DNA from: Streptomyces sp. NBC_01803
Lineage (GTDB): Bacteria; Actinomycetota; Actinomycetes; Streptomycetales; Streptomycetaceae
DNA: 64,000 bases
Direction: 5' to 3'
NCBI RefSeq assembly: GCF_035917415.1
Contig: NZ_CP109073.1
Location: forward strand, 3,494,501 to 3,558,500
The notes beneath the pieces were generated by a model. That model was given only the letters and a program-made list of their open reading frames with translations. It made no database searches and was not told where the DNA came from. Positions 15,977 to 26,352 of this stretch are shown here, piece after piece (the stretch's first letter is position 1; every line of letters begins with the position of its first letter). Both the position numbers and the translations under genes were made by a program.

Positions 15977-17176
15977 GTGGGAAGTGGGCCGGTCACCGGT
16001 GACGCCGATGTCGTGATCGTCGGCGCGGGCGCCGCCGGGCTGTCGCTCGCGCACCGGCTGCCGGACACCGCGTCGGTGGTGCTCGTCGACGCCCCGGCCG
16101 GGCCGCTGCGCCCGGCGGAACGCACCTGGTGCTTCTGGGAGGAGGAGCGCGGCGAGTACGACGACGCCGTGGCCGCCTCCTGGGACCGCCTGCGCGTGCG
16201 CGGGACGGACGGCCGGGCGGTCGAGGGGCGGCCGGGGCCGCTGCGGTACAAGATGCTCCGCTCGACCGCGTTCGAGGCGTTGGTGACCGGATGGCTCGGC
16301 CGACGGCCGGGCTTCGGGCGGGTGGAGGCGGCGGTGCACTCGGTGCGCGACGCGCCGGGCGGCGGCGGCGCGGTGGTGCGCGGCGTCGCCGGGGACGGGC
16401 GGCGGATCGAGCTGCGGGCGCGCTGGGCGTTCGACTCCCGGCCGCCGCGTCGGCTGCCGCCCGCGCGGACCACCCTCTTCCAGCACTTCCGGGGCTGGTT
16501 CGTCCGGACCGAACGGGCCGCGTTCGACCCGGACATCGCCGACCTCATGGACTTCCGCACCCGCCAGCCGGGGCGCGGGCTGTCCTTCGGATACGTGCTG
16601 CCGTTCGGGCCGTGCGAAGCGCTGGTCGAATACACCGAGTTCGCGCCCGCGCTCCTCGATCATGACGGCTACGAGCGGGCGTTGCGGCACTTCACCCGGG
16701 ATGTGCTCGGCCTGCGCGGGCCGCGGGTCACCGCCGTCGAGCAGGGCGTGATCCCCATGACCGACGCCGTCTTCCCGCGCCGCGCCGGGAAGTCCGTCTT
16801 CCGGATCGGCACGGCGGGCGGCGCGACACGTCCCGCGACGGGCTACACGTTCGCCGCCGTCCAGCGGCAGACCCGGACCATCGCCGCCGCCTACCGGCGC
16901 GGCCGGCCCCCGGTGCCGCCGCCCGCGCACCCCGCCAAGTCCCGTGCCATGGACGCGGTGTTGCTGCGCGCGCTGGCCACCGGGCGGATCGACGGCGCCG
17001 AGTTCTTCACCGGACTCTTCCGGGGCGTGCCGACTGAACGGCTGCTGCGTTTCCTCGACGGGCGCTCGACGTTGCGGGAGGACCTGGCGATCGGCCTGCG
17101 GACGCCCGTGCGGCCGATGCTGCGCACGGTGGCCGAACTGCCGGTGCTGAGCCGGAAGACGGGAGGCGGACGGTGA
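15977..17176 (+). CDS. crtY: Lycopene beta-cyclase CrtY
   Basis: This 399-residue flavoprotein cyclises both ends of lycopene to beta-carotene. It shows the dinucleotide-binding motif VIVGAGAAGLSLAHRL at about residues 12-27, PAERTWCFWEEE, the family segment GVIPMTDAVFPRR, and the C-terminal RPATGYTFAAVQRQTR. The GTG at 15977, with GGGAG 10 bases upstream, is preferred to a TTG at 15905 because the latter adds a low-complexity Gly/Arg leader. Its stop overlaps the GTG of the next gene (GTGA), so crtY-crtU are translationally coupled. Confidence 0.93.
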   Translation: MGSGPVTGDADVVIVGAGAAGLSLAHRLPDTASVVLVDAPAGPLRPAERTWCFWEEERGEYDDAVAASWDRLRVRGTDGRAVEGRPGPLRYKMLRSTAFEALVTGWLGRRPGFGRVEAAVHSVRDAPGGGGAVVRGVAGDGRRIELRARWAFDSRPPRRLPPARTTLFQHFRGWFVRTERAAFDPDIADLMDFRTRQPGRGLSFGYVLPFGPCEALVEYTEFAPALLDHDGYERALRHFTRDVLGLRGPRVTAVEQGVIPMTDAVFPRRAGKSVFRIGTAGGATRPATGYTFAAVQRQTRTIAAAYRRGRPPVPPPAHPAKSRAMDAVLLRALATGRIDGAEFFTGLFRGVPTERLLRFLDGRSTLREDLAIGLRTPVRPMLRTVAELPVLSRKTGGGR

Positions 17177-18726
17177 CAAGTGGCGTGCGGCGGGGGCGGG
17201 ATCGGCGGGCGTGGGTCGTGATGCCCGTGCCGGGGCGGGCGCGGGCCGGGGACGCGCCGCCCACCGTGGCCGTGGCCGGCGGCGGCATCGCCGGGCTGGC
17301 GGCGGCCACCGCGCTGGCCGAACGCGGCGTGCGGGTCACCGTGTTCGAGCGCGAGACCGCGCTCGGCGGGCGCCTCGCGGGCTGGGACATCCGGCTCGCC
17401 GACGGCTCCGCCGCCACCATGTCGCGGGGCTTCCACGCCTTCTTCCGCCAGTACTACAACCTGCGCGGTCTGCTGCGCCGCGCCGACCCCGGGCTGCGCG
17501 CGCTGACCGGCCTGCCCGACTACCCCCTTCAGCACAGCGGCGGCCTGCGTGACGGCTTCGCCCGCGTGCCGCGCACCCCGCCGTGGAGCGCGCTCGGCTT
17601 CGTCGCGCTCAGCCCCAGCTTCGGCTGGGCCGACCTGCTCCGGATGCGCCCGGCCGCCGCCCTGCCGCTGCTCGACGTCCGCGTGCCGCGCGTCTACCAA
17701 CAGCTCGACGGGATCAGCGCGTTCGACTTCCTCGGCCGCATCCGTTTCCCCCCGGCGGCGCACCATCTGGCGTTCGAGGTCTTCTCCCGCAGCTTCTTCG
17801 CCGACCCGCGTGAACTCTCGGCGGCGGAGCTGGCGTTGATGTTCCATATCTACTTCCTCGGCAGCGCGGAAGGGCTGTTGTTCGACGTGCCGGACGAGCC
17901 GTTCCCGCGCGCCCTGTGGGACCCGCTGCGGCGTTACCTGGAGAGGCACCGGACCGTGGTGCGCACCGGGACCGCCGTCGAACGGGTCGCGCCCGCGCCG
18001 GGCGGCGGCGCGGACGTCACCGCCGACGGCGGCGGCACCGCGCGCTACGACGCGGTGGTGCTCGCGCTCGACGCGACCGGACTGCGCGACCTCGTGGCCC
18101 GTTCCCCCGCGCTCGGCGACAGCGCGTGGCGCGATCGGATCGCCCGGCTGCGCACCGCGCCGCCGTTCCTGGTCTCCCGGCTGTGGCTGGACCGGCCGGT
18201 GGCGGCGGGCCGGCCCGGGTTCCTCGGCACCAGCGGCTACGGCCCGCTGGACAACATCAGCGTCCTCGACGTCTGGGAGGGCGAGGCGGCGCGCTGGGCC
18301 GCGCGCACCGGCGGTTCGGTGGTGGAGCTGCACGCCTACGCCGTCGATGCCGGCGCGGACCGGAGCGCGGTGGAGCGGGACCTCGTCACCCAGGCCCGCC
18401 GCGTCTACCCGGAGCTGCGCGCGGCGCGGGTCGTGGACGAGCGGCACGAGTGGCGGGCGGACTGCCCGCTGTTCCCGGTGAACGGCTGGCCCGACCGCCC
18501 GCCCGTCCGCACCCCGCACCGGGAGGTGATGCTGGCGGGCGACCTGGTGCGTACGGACCTGCCGGTGGCGCTGATGGAACGGGCGGCGACGACCGGCTTC
18601 CTGGCGGCCAACGCCCTGCTCGCCCGGTGGGGCGTGCGCGGCCAGGCGCTGTGGACCGTCCCCGACCGGGGCCGCACGGCCGCCCTGCGCGCCCTCGCGC
18701 GGTCGGGGCGGTGGGGGCGCGGCTGA
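17173..18726 (+). CDS. crtU: Isorenieratene synthase-type carotene desaturase/methyltransferase CrtU
   Basis: This 517-residue FAD-dependent enzyme converts beta-ionone rings to aromatic rings (beta-carotene to isorenieratene). Evidence: the AVAGGGIAGLAAATALAERG Rossmann motif at about 33-52, then FERETALGGRLAGW and SRGFHAFFRQYYNLR. A central HIYFLGSAEG and LDNISVLDVWEGEA follow, with a C-terminal FAD contact EVMLAGDLVRTDLPVALMERAATTGFLAAN. It is slightly longer than CrtI relatives. The adjacent crtY, and crtI/crtB on the other strand, make the aromatic carotenoid route complete from phytoene onward. Confidence 0.9.
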   Translation: MTSGVRRGRDRRAWVVMPVPGRARAGDAPPTVAVAGGGIAGLAAATALAERGVRVTVFERETALGGRLAGWDIRLADGSAATMSRGFHAFFRQYYNLRGLLRRADPGLRALTGLPDYPLQHSGGLRDGFARVPRTPPWSALGFVALSPSFGWADLLRMRPAAALPLLDVRVPRVYQQLDGISAFDFLGRIRFPPAAHHLAFEVFSRSFFADPRELSAAELALMFHIYFLGSAEGLLFDVPDEPFPRALWDPLRRYLERHRTVVRTGTAVERVAPAPGGGADVTADGGGTARYDAVVLALDATGLRDLVARSPALGDSAWRDRIARLRTAPPFLVSRLWLDRPVAAGRPGFLGTSGYGPLDNISVLDVWEGEAARWAARTGGSVVELHAYAVDAGADRSAVERDLVTQARRVYPELRAARVVDERHEWRADCPLFPVNGWPDRPPVRTPHREVMLAGDLVRTDLPVALMERAATTGFLAANALLARWGVRGQALWTVPDRGRTAALRALARSGRWGRG

Positions 18727-18941
18727 GTGGCCGCCCGCCCGCGGCGCCCGGCGCCGCGCTGCCCGCCCGAGGTGCCGGCACCGGACCGTGCGGCCGTGCC
18801 AGTGGTGCTGGGGGAACGGGCCGACGGCGGACCGCCGTGGCGCGCGGATTGCCTTGTGGTCCGGGCCGCGCCGTCGGGTTGTGGGGGTGACGGGGCGGGG
18901 GTGCGTGGCGCGTGCCGGGGGCCGTTCGGGGCGGTCGGGGG

Positions 18942-19910
18942 TCAGGCCGGGAAGCGGCCGGTTCGGCGGAGCAGCCAGCGGCGTTCGGCGTAGGTCAGGT
19001 CGTCCCGCCACAGGCGGGCCGCCGTGGCGCGCAACAGGGGGCGGATCAGGGGGGCGGCGGTGCGGGCCAGGGCGAAGCCGGGGCGGGGGGAGGTGGCGAT
19101 GATCGCCTCCACCACGGCGGTGCGGCCGGGGGCGAGGGGCGTGGCGTGGGTCTCGACCACCGAACCGACGCCCTCGCCCCGGGTGATCCGCATGGTCACC
19201 GTGCGCGGCTCCGGCGCGGTGAAGACGGCGCGCACCGGGACCACCGCTCGCCCGGCCACCCGGAACGACACCTCCACCGAGAAACCGTCCTCGCCGTCCC
19301 CGGGCTCCGCGACCGACAGGTCCACGAACGTGTACGGGTGGAACCACGCGCCGTGCCACGGATCGAGCCGGTTCGCCAGCACGTCCTCCGGTTCGCAGGC
19401 CCCGATCCCGGTCCAGACCGCGTCCAGCGCCCCCGCCGGGCGCGGCCGGGGCGGGATCACCGGGCGGGGCAGCGGCTCCTCCCCGCCCACCGCGTCCAGC
19501 CTGACCCACGCGAGCACGCCGTCGTCGTGCGCCGGGAACGGCTCCCAGCCCGCGAACGGCGCGCCGTTCAGCGCCAGTCCGTGCCAGTGGCAGACCACCC
19601 GTCCGCACCGCACCCGGCTGTCCTTCAACGGCGCCCCGAGGTGCGGGCAGGCGCCGGGCCCGGCCAGCAGCCGCCCGCCCGCGTCCCGCCAGGCGACGAC
19701 CTCGGTGTCGGCCACGGTGCGGCCGAAGGGCCGGTCCCGGCCGATCTCGCGGGCGGCGGCGAGCACGTACCAGTTGCCCGAGGGGCGGGCGGTGGCGCGC
19801 TTGAGGGCGGCGGCGATCAGGCCGGGGGCGGCGTCGCGCCAGGTGGGCCGCTGGTCCTCCCAGGCGACGGGACGGCGGCGCAGCCGCAGCGGACAACGGC
19901 CGGAGTTCAC
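18942..19910 (-). CDS. Rieske 2Fe-2S protein of carotenoid clusters (DUF5914)
   Basis: The product is 322 residues from GTG 19910, with AGGAG 5 bases upstream. The N-terminal Rieske domain has the ligand pattern CPHLG ... CHWHG (about residues 85-110). The C-terminal domain resembles ring-hydroxylating oxygenase or START-like folds ([12 protein letters not shown] at the start, [20 protein letters not shown]). DUF5914 proteins recur beside actinobacterial crt genes. The role may be oxygenation of the carotenoid ring or end group; this is not established to my knowledge. The gene is last in the crtI-crtB-Rieske unit, and its start overlaps the crtB stop by 4 bp. Confidence 0.85.
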   Translation of the reverse strand: MNSGRCPLRLRRRPVAWEDQRPTWRDAAPGLIAAALKRATARPSGNWYVLAAAREIGRDRPFGRTVADTEVVAWRDAGGRLLAGPGACPHLGAPLKDSRVRCGRVVCHWHGLALNGAPFAGWEPFPAHDDGVLAWVRLDAVGGEEPLPRPVIPPRPRPAGALDAVWTGIGACEPEDVLANRLDPWHGAWFHPYTFVDLSVAEPGDGEDGFSVEVSFRVAGRAVVPVRAVFTAPEPRTVTMRITRGEGVGSVVETHATPLAPGRTAVVEAIIATSPRPGFALARTAAPLIRPLLRATAARLWRDDLTYAERRWLLRRTGRFPA

Positions 19911-21034
19911 ACGGTCTCCTTCTCCGGCACGGTCCCGTTCCCCTGCCCGCGCCCGTTCCCGCGCCCGTTCCCGCGCCCGTTCCCCTGCCCGCGCCCGCGC
20001 CAGGGCCCGCGCCAGGGCCCGTTCCTGTTCCCGTTTCCGTTTCCGTTCCCGTTTCCGTTCCCGGGCCCCGACACCGGGACGCGGCCGGCGGCGGCCCCGA
20101 CGCGCGCCCGCAGCCGGGCCGCCGCGATCCGGCCGAGGCCGCCGAGCGCCACGGCCGCCCGCCGCCGCCGGGGCACCACGGCCCTGCGGTGCAGCACGGC
20201 GTAGCCGTCGTCGGCGATGGCGTCGAGGATCCCGGCGTAGAGGGTGAACGCGGTCGCGACGCATGGCCGGGACACGGGATCGAGCATGCCGATGCCGGGC
20301 GCCGCCTCCCGGTACACACCGCGCGTCAGCTCGGCCGCCGCGACCAGGGCGGCGGTGATCCGCCGGTCGCGCGCCCCGGTGTCCCGGCTCCAGCGCAGCA
20401 GCGCCCGGTCCGCGCCGTGCGCCGCGAGGAGGTCGGCCGGCAGGTAGATCCGGCCCCGGTCCAGGTCCTCGCCGACATCGCGCAGGAAGTTGGTGAGCTG
20501 GAACGCCACGCCGAGCGCCGCCGCGTGCGGCGCGGCCCGTTCGGGCGGGACGACCGTGCCGAGCACCGGCAGCATCTGGAGCCCGATCACCGCCGCCGAG
20601 CCGTGCATGTAACGCCGCAGGTCCGCGTAGGTCGGGTAGTCGGTGACCACCAGGTCGTCGCGCATCGACGTCAGGAAGTCGGCGAAGTGGGCGTGGTCGA
20701 CGCGGTACCGCGCGGCGGTGTGCGCCAGTGCCTGGACCACCGGGTCCGCCGTGTCCGCGCCGCGCAGGCCGGCCGCGAGCCGGGCCTGGAGGCCGTCCAG
20801 CGCCCTCGCCCGTTCCTCCGGCGTGGCGCCGCTGTCCAGGTCGTCCACCACGTCGTCGGCCCAGCGGGCGAAGCCGTACAGCGCGTGCACGGCCGGGCGC
20901 CGCGCGGCGGGCAGCAGGCGGGTGGCGAGGAAGTACGTCTTGCCGTGCCGCGCGTTGAGCCGCCGGCAGTGCCGGTAGGCGGCGCGGAGGTCGGGGTCGG
21001 TGATGCCCGCCGCGTCCAGCTCGCGCGCGGTCAC
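19907..21034 (-). CDS. crtB: Phytoene synthase CrtB with Gly/Asn/Arg-rich repeat tail
   Basis: This 375-residue enzyme condenses two GGPP molecules to phytoene. It has both Asp-rich metal sites, [12 protein letters not shown] (about 57-68) and [20 protein letters not shown] (about 179-198), and the [12 protein letters not shown] helix. GTG 21034 overlaps the crtI stop (GTGA). After a normal catalytic domain ending near residue 310, the protein continues about 50 residues as a run of GN pairs followed by RGN/RGQ units (encoded at about 19925-20070 by hexamer repeats). This tail is absent from ordinary CrtB proteins and is probably disordered. Confidence 0.92.
   Translation of the reverse strand: MTARELDAAGITDPDLRAAYRHCRRLNARHGKTYFLATRLLPAARRPAVHALYGFARWADDVVDDLDSGATPEERARALDGLQARLAAGLRGADTADPVVQALAHTAARYRVDHAHFADFLTSMRDDLVVTDYPTYADLRRYMHGSAAVIGLQMLPVLGTVVPPERAAPHAAALGVAFQLTNFLRDVGEDLDRGRIYLPADLLAAHGADRALLRWSRDTGARDRRITAALVAAAELTRGVYREAAPGIGMLDPVSRPCVATAFTLYAGILDAIADDGYAVLHRRAVVPRRRRAAVALGGLGRIAAARLRARVGAAAGRVPVSGPGNGNGNGNGNGNRNGPWRGPWRGRGQGNGRGNGRGNGRGQGNGTVPEKETV
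19925..20070 (-). repeat. Hexanucleotide-type repeats encoding the crtB C-terminal tail
   Basis: On the plus strand the region reads as variants of CCCGTT, TTCCGT and CCCGCG hexamers. The coding strand yields (GN)n then [12 protein letters not shown] units. Imperfect copies suggest slippage expansion in frame. Confidence 0.85.
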
Positions 21035-22554
21035 GACGCGGCCTCCGCCAGGACGGTCCGGCGCCGGACGGTGGCCGGGCCGGTGATCCGGGCGGCGGCG
21101 AGCTTGCCGGAGAGCAGCACGGTCGGCACGCCGACGCCGGGCGTGGTCCCGCAGCCCGCCAGCACCGCGTTCGCCACGCCCCGCACCAGGTTGCGCGGCC
21201 GGAACGGGCCGGTCTGGGCGAAGGTGTGCGCGGCGGAGAACGGGGTGCCCGCCGCGTGCCCCCACGCCGTCCAGTCGGCGGGCGTGACCAGGCACTCGGC
21301 CTCGATCGCGGCGCCCAGACCGGCCAGCCCCCGGCGTTCCAGCTCGGTCAGCAGACTGTCGCGGTACCGGGGCCCCAGCGTCCGCCAGTCGCGTGCGCTC
21401 GGCCCGATGTCGGTGTTGGGGCAGGGAGCGAGCACGTAGTGCAGATGCCGGCCCGGCGGCGCGAGCGCCGGATCGTGCGTCGTCGGGCGGGTGATGAGCA
21501 GCGACGGATCGCTCATCAGACGGCCGGTGCGCGTCAGCTCCTCGAACGTGCCGCGCCACGCGCGGCCGAACGAGAGCGTGTGGTGGCCCAGCTCCGGCCA
21601 GGTGCGGTCGGTCCCGGCGTGCAGGACCACGGCGGACGGCGCGTGCCGCAGCGCCAGGGGGCGGCGCGGACGGCGGCCGAGCAGCCGGTAGGCCACCGGC
21701 AGGTCGGGGGTCAGCACGACGGCGTCGCAGGGGACGCGCAGGCCCCGGTCGGTCCGTACGGCGGTGACGCGGTCGGCGGACCGTTCCAGCCCGGTCACCT
21801 CGTGCCCCCAGTGGAACGCGGCGCCCGCGTCGGCGGCGGCGCCGGCCAGCGCGCGGGGCAGCGCGTGCATGCCGCCGCGCGGGAACCAGACCCCGGCGAC
21901 CGTGTCCATGTACGCGATGACGGCGTACGCGGCGAGGGCGCGGGCGGGGGGCACGCCCGCGTAGAGGGCCTGGAAGGTGAAGACGCGCCGCAGCCGTTCG
22001 TCGGACAGGAACCGGCCGATCCCGGCGTCGAGCCGGCCGAACCCGCCGAGCGCGGCGAGCCGGGCGAGGTCGGGGTGGAGGAGCTGGAGCGGGGAGTCGA
22101 AGTTGGCGTCGATGAACCGCCGGCGTTGGGCCCGGTGGAGGTCGGTGAGCCACCGCCGCAGCCGCCGGTACCCGGCCGCCTCGCGCGGCCCGGCGAACCG
22201 GCGCACCTCGGCCTCCATCGCCTCGGCGTCGGTGTGCACGTCGAGGCCGCCGCCATCGGCGAACCGGGCGCGGTAGGCGGGGTGCAACGGCACGAGGTCG
22301 AGGCGATCGGCCGGCGACTCGCCCACGGCGGCGAGCGCCTCCTCGATCAGCTCGGGCATGGTGAGGACCGTGGGGCCGGTGTCCATGCGGTACCCGGCCC
22401 GGTCGAGGCGCCCGGCGCGCCCGCCGGGCAGGCCGGCCCGTTCCACGATGGTCACCCGGCGGCCCGCGCCCAGCAGGTGCAGGGCCGCCGCCAGGCCCGA
22501 CAGCCCGGCGCCGACCACCACGACGTGGTCGGTGGGCCCGCTCACCCGCCTCAC
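21031..22554 (-). CDS. crtI: Phytoene desaturase CrtI
   Basis: This 507-residue FAD-dependent desaturase introduces double bonds into phytoene to give lycopene. It has [21 protein letters not shown] near the N-terminus, [20 protein letters not shown], the central [25 protein letters not shown], and the C-terminal bacterial CrtI signature [19 protein letters not shown]. The start is GTG 22554 (or GTG 22545). It is preceded by a 16-codon open frame whose stop overlaps this GTG, hinting at coupled initiation. It is the first enzyme gene of the minus-strand crt unit; crtE, usual at this position, is absent. Confidence 0.93.
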   Translation of the reverse strand: MRRVSGPTDHVVVVGAGLSGLAAALHLLGAGRRVTIVERAGLPGGRAGRLDRAGYRMDTGPTVLTMPELIEEALAAVGESPADRLDLVPLHPAYRARFADGGGLDVHTDAEAMEAEVRRFAGPREAAGYRRLRRWLTDLHRAQRRRFIDANFDSPLQLLHPDLARLAALGGFGRLDAGIGRFLSDERLRRVFTFQALYAGVPPARALAAYAVIAYMDTVAGVWFPRGGMHALPRALAGAAADAGAAFHWGHEVTGLERSADRVTAVRTDRGLRVPCDAVVLTPDLPVAYRLLGRRPRRPLALRHAPSAVVLHAGTDRTWPELGHHTLSFGRAWRGTFEELTRTGRLMSDPSLLITRPTTHDPALAPPGRHLHYVLAPCPNTDIGPSARDWRTLGPRYRDSLLTELERRGLAGLGAAIEAECLVTPADWTAWGHAAGTPFSAAHTFAQTGPFRPRNLVRGVANAVLAGCGTTPGVGVPTVLLSGKLAAARITGPATVRRRTVLAEAAS

Positions 22555-22601
22555 CGGGGAACGCCTCGGTCCGTGCGGGGGTTCGGGTCGTCGCTTCGCA
22601 T
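22551..22601 (-). CDS. Possible 16-residue leader peptide upstream of crtI
   Basis: An ATG at 22601 sits 7 bases after GAGAGG, a better ribosome binding site than crtI itself has. It opens a frame encoding [16 protein letters not shown], whose TGA overlaps the crtI GTG. It may serve translational coupling of crtI, or be the stump of a lost upstream gene. No similarity is recognised. Confidence 0.4.
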   Translation of the reverse strand: MRSDDPNPRTDRGVPR

Positions 22602-23032
22602 CGCGTTTCCTCTCGTCGCGTCCGCCGGCGCGTGGTCCCCCGGCGTTCGGTCCGGGCGCCTTCGGTTGGTGCTTTTCCCCGGCCCGGGCGGAAGCGGACG
22701 GGCGGACGCGCGAAGGCGCTCGAACGGGCGCGGGCCGAACGGCCGCGGCGGCACCCCGGGAAGGCGGCCGGAGCCGCGGGCGCGACCGTCCGTCCGGGCC
22801 GAACGCCGTTACGGGAGGCTCGCGTTGGGACGGCCTGGCGGTGCGCGCCGCCGGCGGCGGGGCGTGCCGCCCACCGGGTACGCGGCCGACGGCCCCGCAC
22901 CCGAGGTCGCGGGGGTCGGGCGGGGGCCCGCCCGGACAGGCCGGGGGCGCCCGCGCCGTTGTCAGGCTCTCCCCGTGTCGCGGTGGACGACGACGCCCCC
23001 GCGGCCTCGTGGGAGGGCGGATCGGCGCCCGC
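22602..23032. other. Intergenic region between crtI and tetR
   Basis: About 430 bp, extremely GC-rich, with no supported gene. In other streptomycete crt loci, crtE (GGPP synthase) sits here; no trace of its DDxxD motifs was found in any frame. The segment should contain the crtI promoter. Confidence 0.5.
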
Positions 23033-23740
23033 TCAGCCGGTCGCGGGCTCGGGCTCGGTGTCGGGGTCGGTGTCCTCGGCGGGAGCGGGGGCGGGGGCGG
23101 GGGCGGACGAGGTGCGTCGCACGCGGGCGTAGCGGATCTCCAGACCGTCGAGGAGGGCTTCGAGGCCCGTCTCGAACGCGCCCTCGTCGATCTCCTGCTG
23201 GTGTTCCGCCAGCAGGTGCGCCTGGCCGAGGTGCGGGTACTCGCCGCTGTAGACGCTCGCGTCGGCCGGGAAGCCGGAGGCGAAGGAGCCGAGGGCCGAG
23301 CCGGTGACGAAGTACCGCATCAGCGCGCCGATCCGGGTGGCGTGCGGGCGGGGCCAGCCGCCCTCCACCAGGCCGCCGAAGACCGCGTCGGCCAGCCGCA
23401 GCGCGCCCGGCCGGCGGCCGGGGCCGCGGGCCAGGACCGGCACCAGGTTGGGGTGGGCGGCGAGCGCGGCGCGGTAGGAGCGGGCCCAGTCGCGGAGCGC
23501 GGTCCGCCAGTCGAGGCGGCCGAACATCGAGATGTCGACCTGCGCGAGGACCGTGTCCGCGACCGCGTCGACCAGCTCGTCCATGGTCCGGAAGTGGTTG
23601 TAGAGCGACGGCCCGCTCACCCCGAGGTCGGCGGCCAGGCGCCGGGTGGACAGGGCCGCCAGGCCCTCGGTGTCCGCGATCCGCAGCGCCGCCTCGACGA
23701 TGCGATCACGGCTGAGCAGCGGGCGGCGCGGCCGGCCCAT
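23033..23740 (-). CDS. TetR-family regulator, probably of the adjacent acyl-CoA genes
   Basis: This 235-residue protein has an N-terminal HTH (LLSRDRIVEAALRIADTEG, STRRLAADLGVSGPSLYNHF), a TetR_C-type helical ligand domain, and a C-terminal Pro/Ala/Asp/Glu-rich tail. The ATG is at 23740. It is divergent from the acyl-CoA dehydrogenase gene across a 143-bp AT-richer gap, so control of the fatty-acid genes is more likely than control of crtI. The latter remains possible because crtI lies downstream in the same direction. Confidence 0.87.
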   Translation of the reverse strand: MGRPRRPLLSRDRIVEAALRIADTEGLAALSTRRLAADLGVSGPSLYNHFRTMDELVDAVADTVLAQVDISMFGRLDWRTALRDWARSYRAALAAHPNLVPVLARGPGRRPGALRLADAVFGGLVEGGWPRPHATRIGALMRYFVTGSALGSFASGFPADASVYSGEYPHLGQAHLLAEHQQEIDEGAFETGLEALLDGLEIRYARVRRTSSAPAPAPAPAEDTDPDTEPEPATG

Positions 23741-23883
23741 GACGCACCTCCGGGGCGGGCGAACGGGATTCCTGGGAGGCTACACGCTTCCCCTCGGCCG
23801 GGCGGGCCGTGTATCGTCCTGTAAAACTTGCACTGCTAATTAAAAGCTGCTGAAAGCTTCTGGATGCCTACGGAGTGCCCGCC
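23741..23883. promoter_or_regulatory. Divergent promoter region of tetR and the acyl-CoA dehydrogenase gene
   Basis: This short segment drops in GC at 23817-23862. It includes TTGCAC (23829-23834), repeated AAGCT elements (AAAAGCTGCTGAAAGCTT) and TAATTAA. It is the obvious control region of both genes. A GGAG at 23872-23875 precedes the ATG at 23884. I cannot define a single operator palindrome. Confidence 0.45.
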
Positions 23884-25032
23884 ATGAACCTGGAGCTCGA
23901 TGAGGAGCAGGTGGCCGTCCGGCGGCTGGCCGCCGAGTTCACCGACCGGGAGATCGTGCCCCACGCGACCGAGTGGGACCGCGCCGAGTCCGTCGACCGC
24001 GCGATCGTCGGCAAGCTGGGGGCGCTGGGCTTCCTCGGGCTGACCATCCCCGAGGAGGACGGCGGCTCCGGCGGTGACCACCTTGGCTACTGCCTGGTCC
24101 TGGAGGAGCTGGGCCGGGGCGACTCGGCGGTGCGCGGCATCGTCTCCGTCTCGCTCGGCCTGGTGGCCAAGTCGATCAGCTCCTACGGGAACGAGAAGCA
24201 GAAGCGTGAGTGGCTGCCCCGGCTCTGCTCGGGCGAGGCCATCGGCTGCTTCGGTCTCACCGAGCCGGGCACCGGCTCCGACGCCGGGAACCTCGCGACC
24301 CGCGCGGTCCGGGCCGGCGCCGACTGGCTGCTGACCGGCTCCAAGATGTTCATCACCAACGGCACCTGGGCCGATGTCGTCCTCGTCTTCGCCCGCACCG
24401 GTGGCCCCGGCGCCAAGGGCGTGACCGCGTTCCTGGTGCCCACCTCCACCCCCGGCCTGGAGCGCCGCACCGTGCACGGCAAGCTCGGCCTGCGCGGCCA
24501 GCCCACCGCCGAGCTGACGTTCGACAACGTGCGGGTGCCCGACACCGCCCGGCTCGGCGGCGAGGGCCAGGGCTTCAAGGTCGCCATGGCCGCCCTCGCC
24601 AAGGGCCGTATGTCGGTCGCCATCGGCTGCGTCGGTATCGCGCGCGCCAGCCTGGAGGCGGCCGTGACGTACGCGGGCCAGCGCGAGCAGTTCGGCAAGA
24701 AGATCGCCTCCCATCAGCTGGTGCAGGACCTGCTGGCCGACATCCGCGTCGAGACGGACGCCGCGCGGCTGTTGACCTGGCGGGTGGCCGATCTCATCGA
24801 CCGCGGGCAGCCGTTCGCCACGGAGTCGTCCATCGCCAAGCTCTACGCGAGCGAGGCGGCGGTGCGCGCCGCGAGCAACGCCCTTCAGGTGTTCGGCGGT
24901 TACGGCTACATCGACGAGTACCCGGTCAGCAAGTACCTGCGCGACGCCCGCGTGATGACCCTGTACGAGGGCACCAGCCAGATCCAGAAGCTCATCATCG
25001 GGCGGGACTTGACAGGCGTCAGCGCCTTCTAG
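23884..25032 (+). CDS. Acyl-CoA dehydrogenase
   Basis: This 382-residue flavoenzyme oxidises acyl-CoA to trans-2-enoyl-CoA. It shows the three ACAD domains: an N-terminal helical part (LDEEQVAVRRLAAEFTDREI), the FAD-contact strand segment CFGLTEPGTGSDAGNL ... MFITNG, and a C-terminal helical domain with REQFGKKIASHQLVQDLLADI, QVFGGYGYIDEYPVSKYLRDARV and the catalytic YEGTSQIQK Glu. ATG 23884 has GGAG 8 bases before; the frame also allows GTG 23875. It is the first gene of an acyl-CoA dehydrogenase-thiolase-SDR operon. Confidence 0.93.
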   Translation: MNLELDEEQVAVRRLAAEFTDREIVPHATEWDRAESVDRAIVGKLGALGFLGLTIPEEDGGSGGDHLGYCLVLEELGRGDSAVRGIVSVSLGLVAKSISSYGNEKQKREWLPRLCSGEAIGCFGLTEPGTGSDAGNLATRAVRAGADWLLTGSKMFITNGTWADVVLVFARTGGPGAKGVTAFLVPTSTPGLERRTVHGKLGLRGQPTAELTFDNVRVPDTARLGGEGQGFKVAMAALAKGRMSVAIGCVGIARASLEAAVTYAGQREQFGKKIASHQLVQDLLADIRVETDAARLLTWRVADLIDRGQPFATESSIAKLYASEAAVRAASNALQVFGGYGYIDEYPVSKYLRDARVMTLYEGTSQIQKLIIGRDLTGVSAF

Positions 25033-25079
25033 GCCACGGCCTCGGCAACGGCCACGTCAACGCAACGGAGACCGACACC

Positions 25080-26267
<1,188 letters not shown>

Positions 26268-26290
26268 CGCTCCCCCGACAGAAGGCTTCC

Positions 26291-26340
26291 AGAAGACGTC
26301 AGAAGACCTCAGAAGACGTCAGAAGACGTCAGAGGACCGA
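26291..26340 (+). repeat. Five 10-bp tandem repeats between thiolase and SDR genes
   Basis: The unit AGAAGACGTC is repeated with AGAAGACCTC and a final degenerate AGAGGACCGA. The copies sit just before the AAGGAG ribosome binding site of the SDR gene. One helical turn spacing places the same face of DNA in each copy. Confidence 0.95.
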
Positions 26341-26352
26341 CAAGGAGATTCC

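Noticed and set aside
16891..20319. Minus-strand frame of more than 1100 codons
   Set aside because: Runs antisense to crtU and through parts of other genes; Arg/Ala/Pro-rich shadow of GC-rich coding sequence with no domain of its own beyond fragments in other frames.
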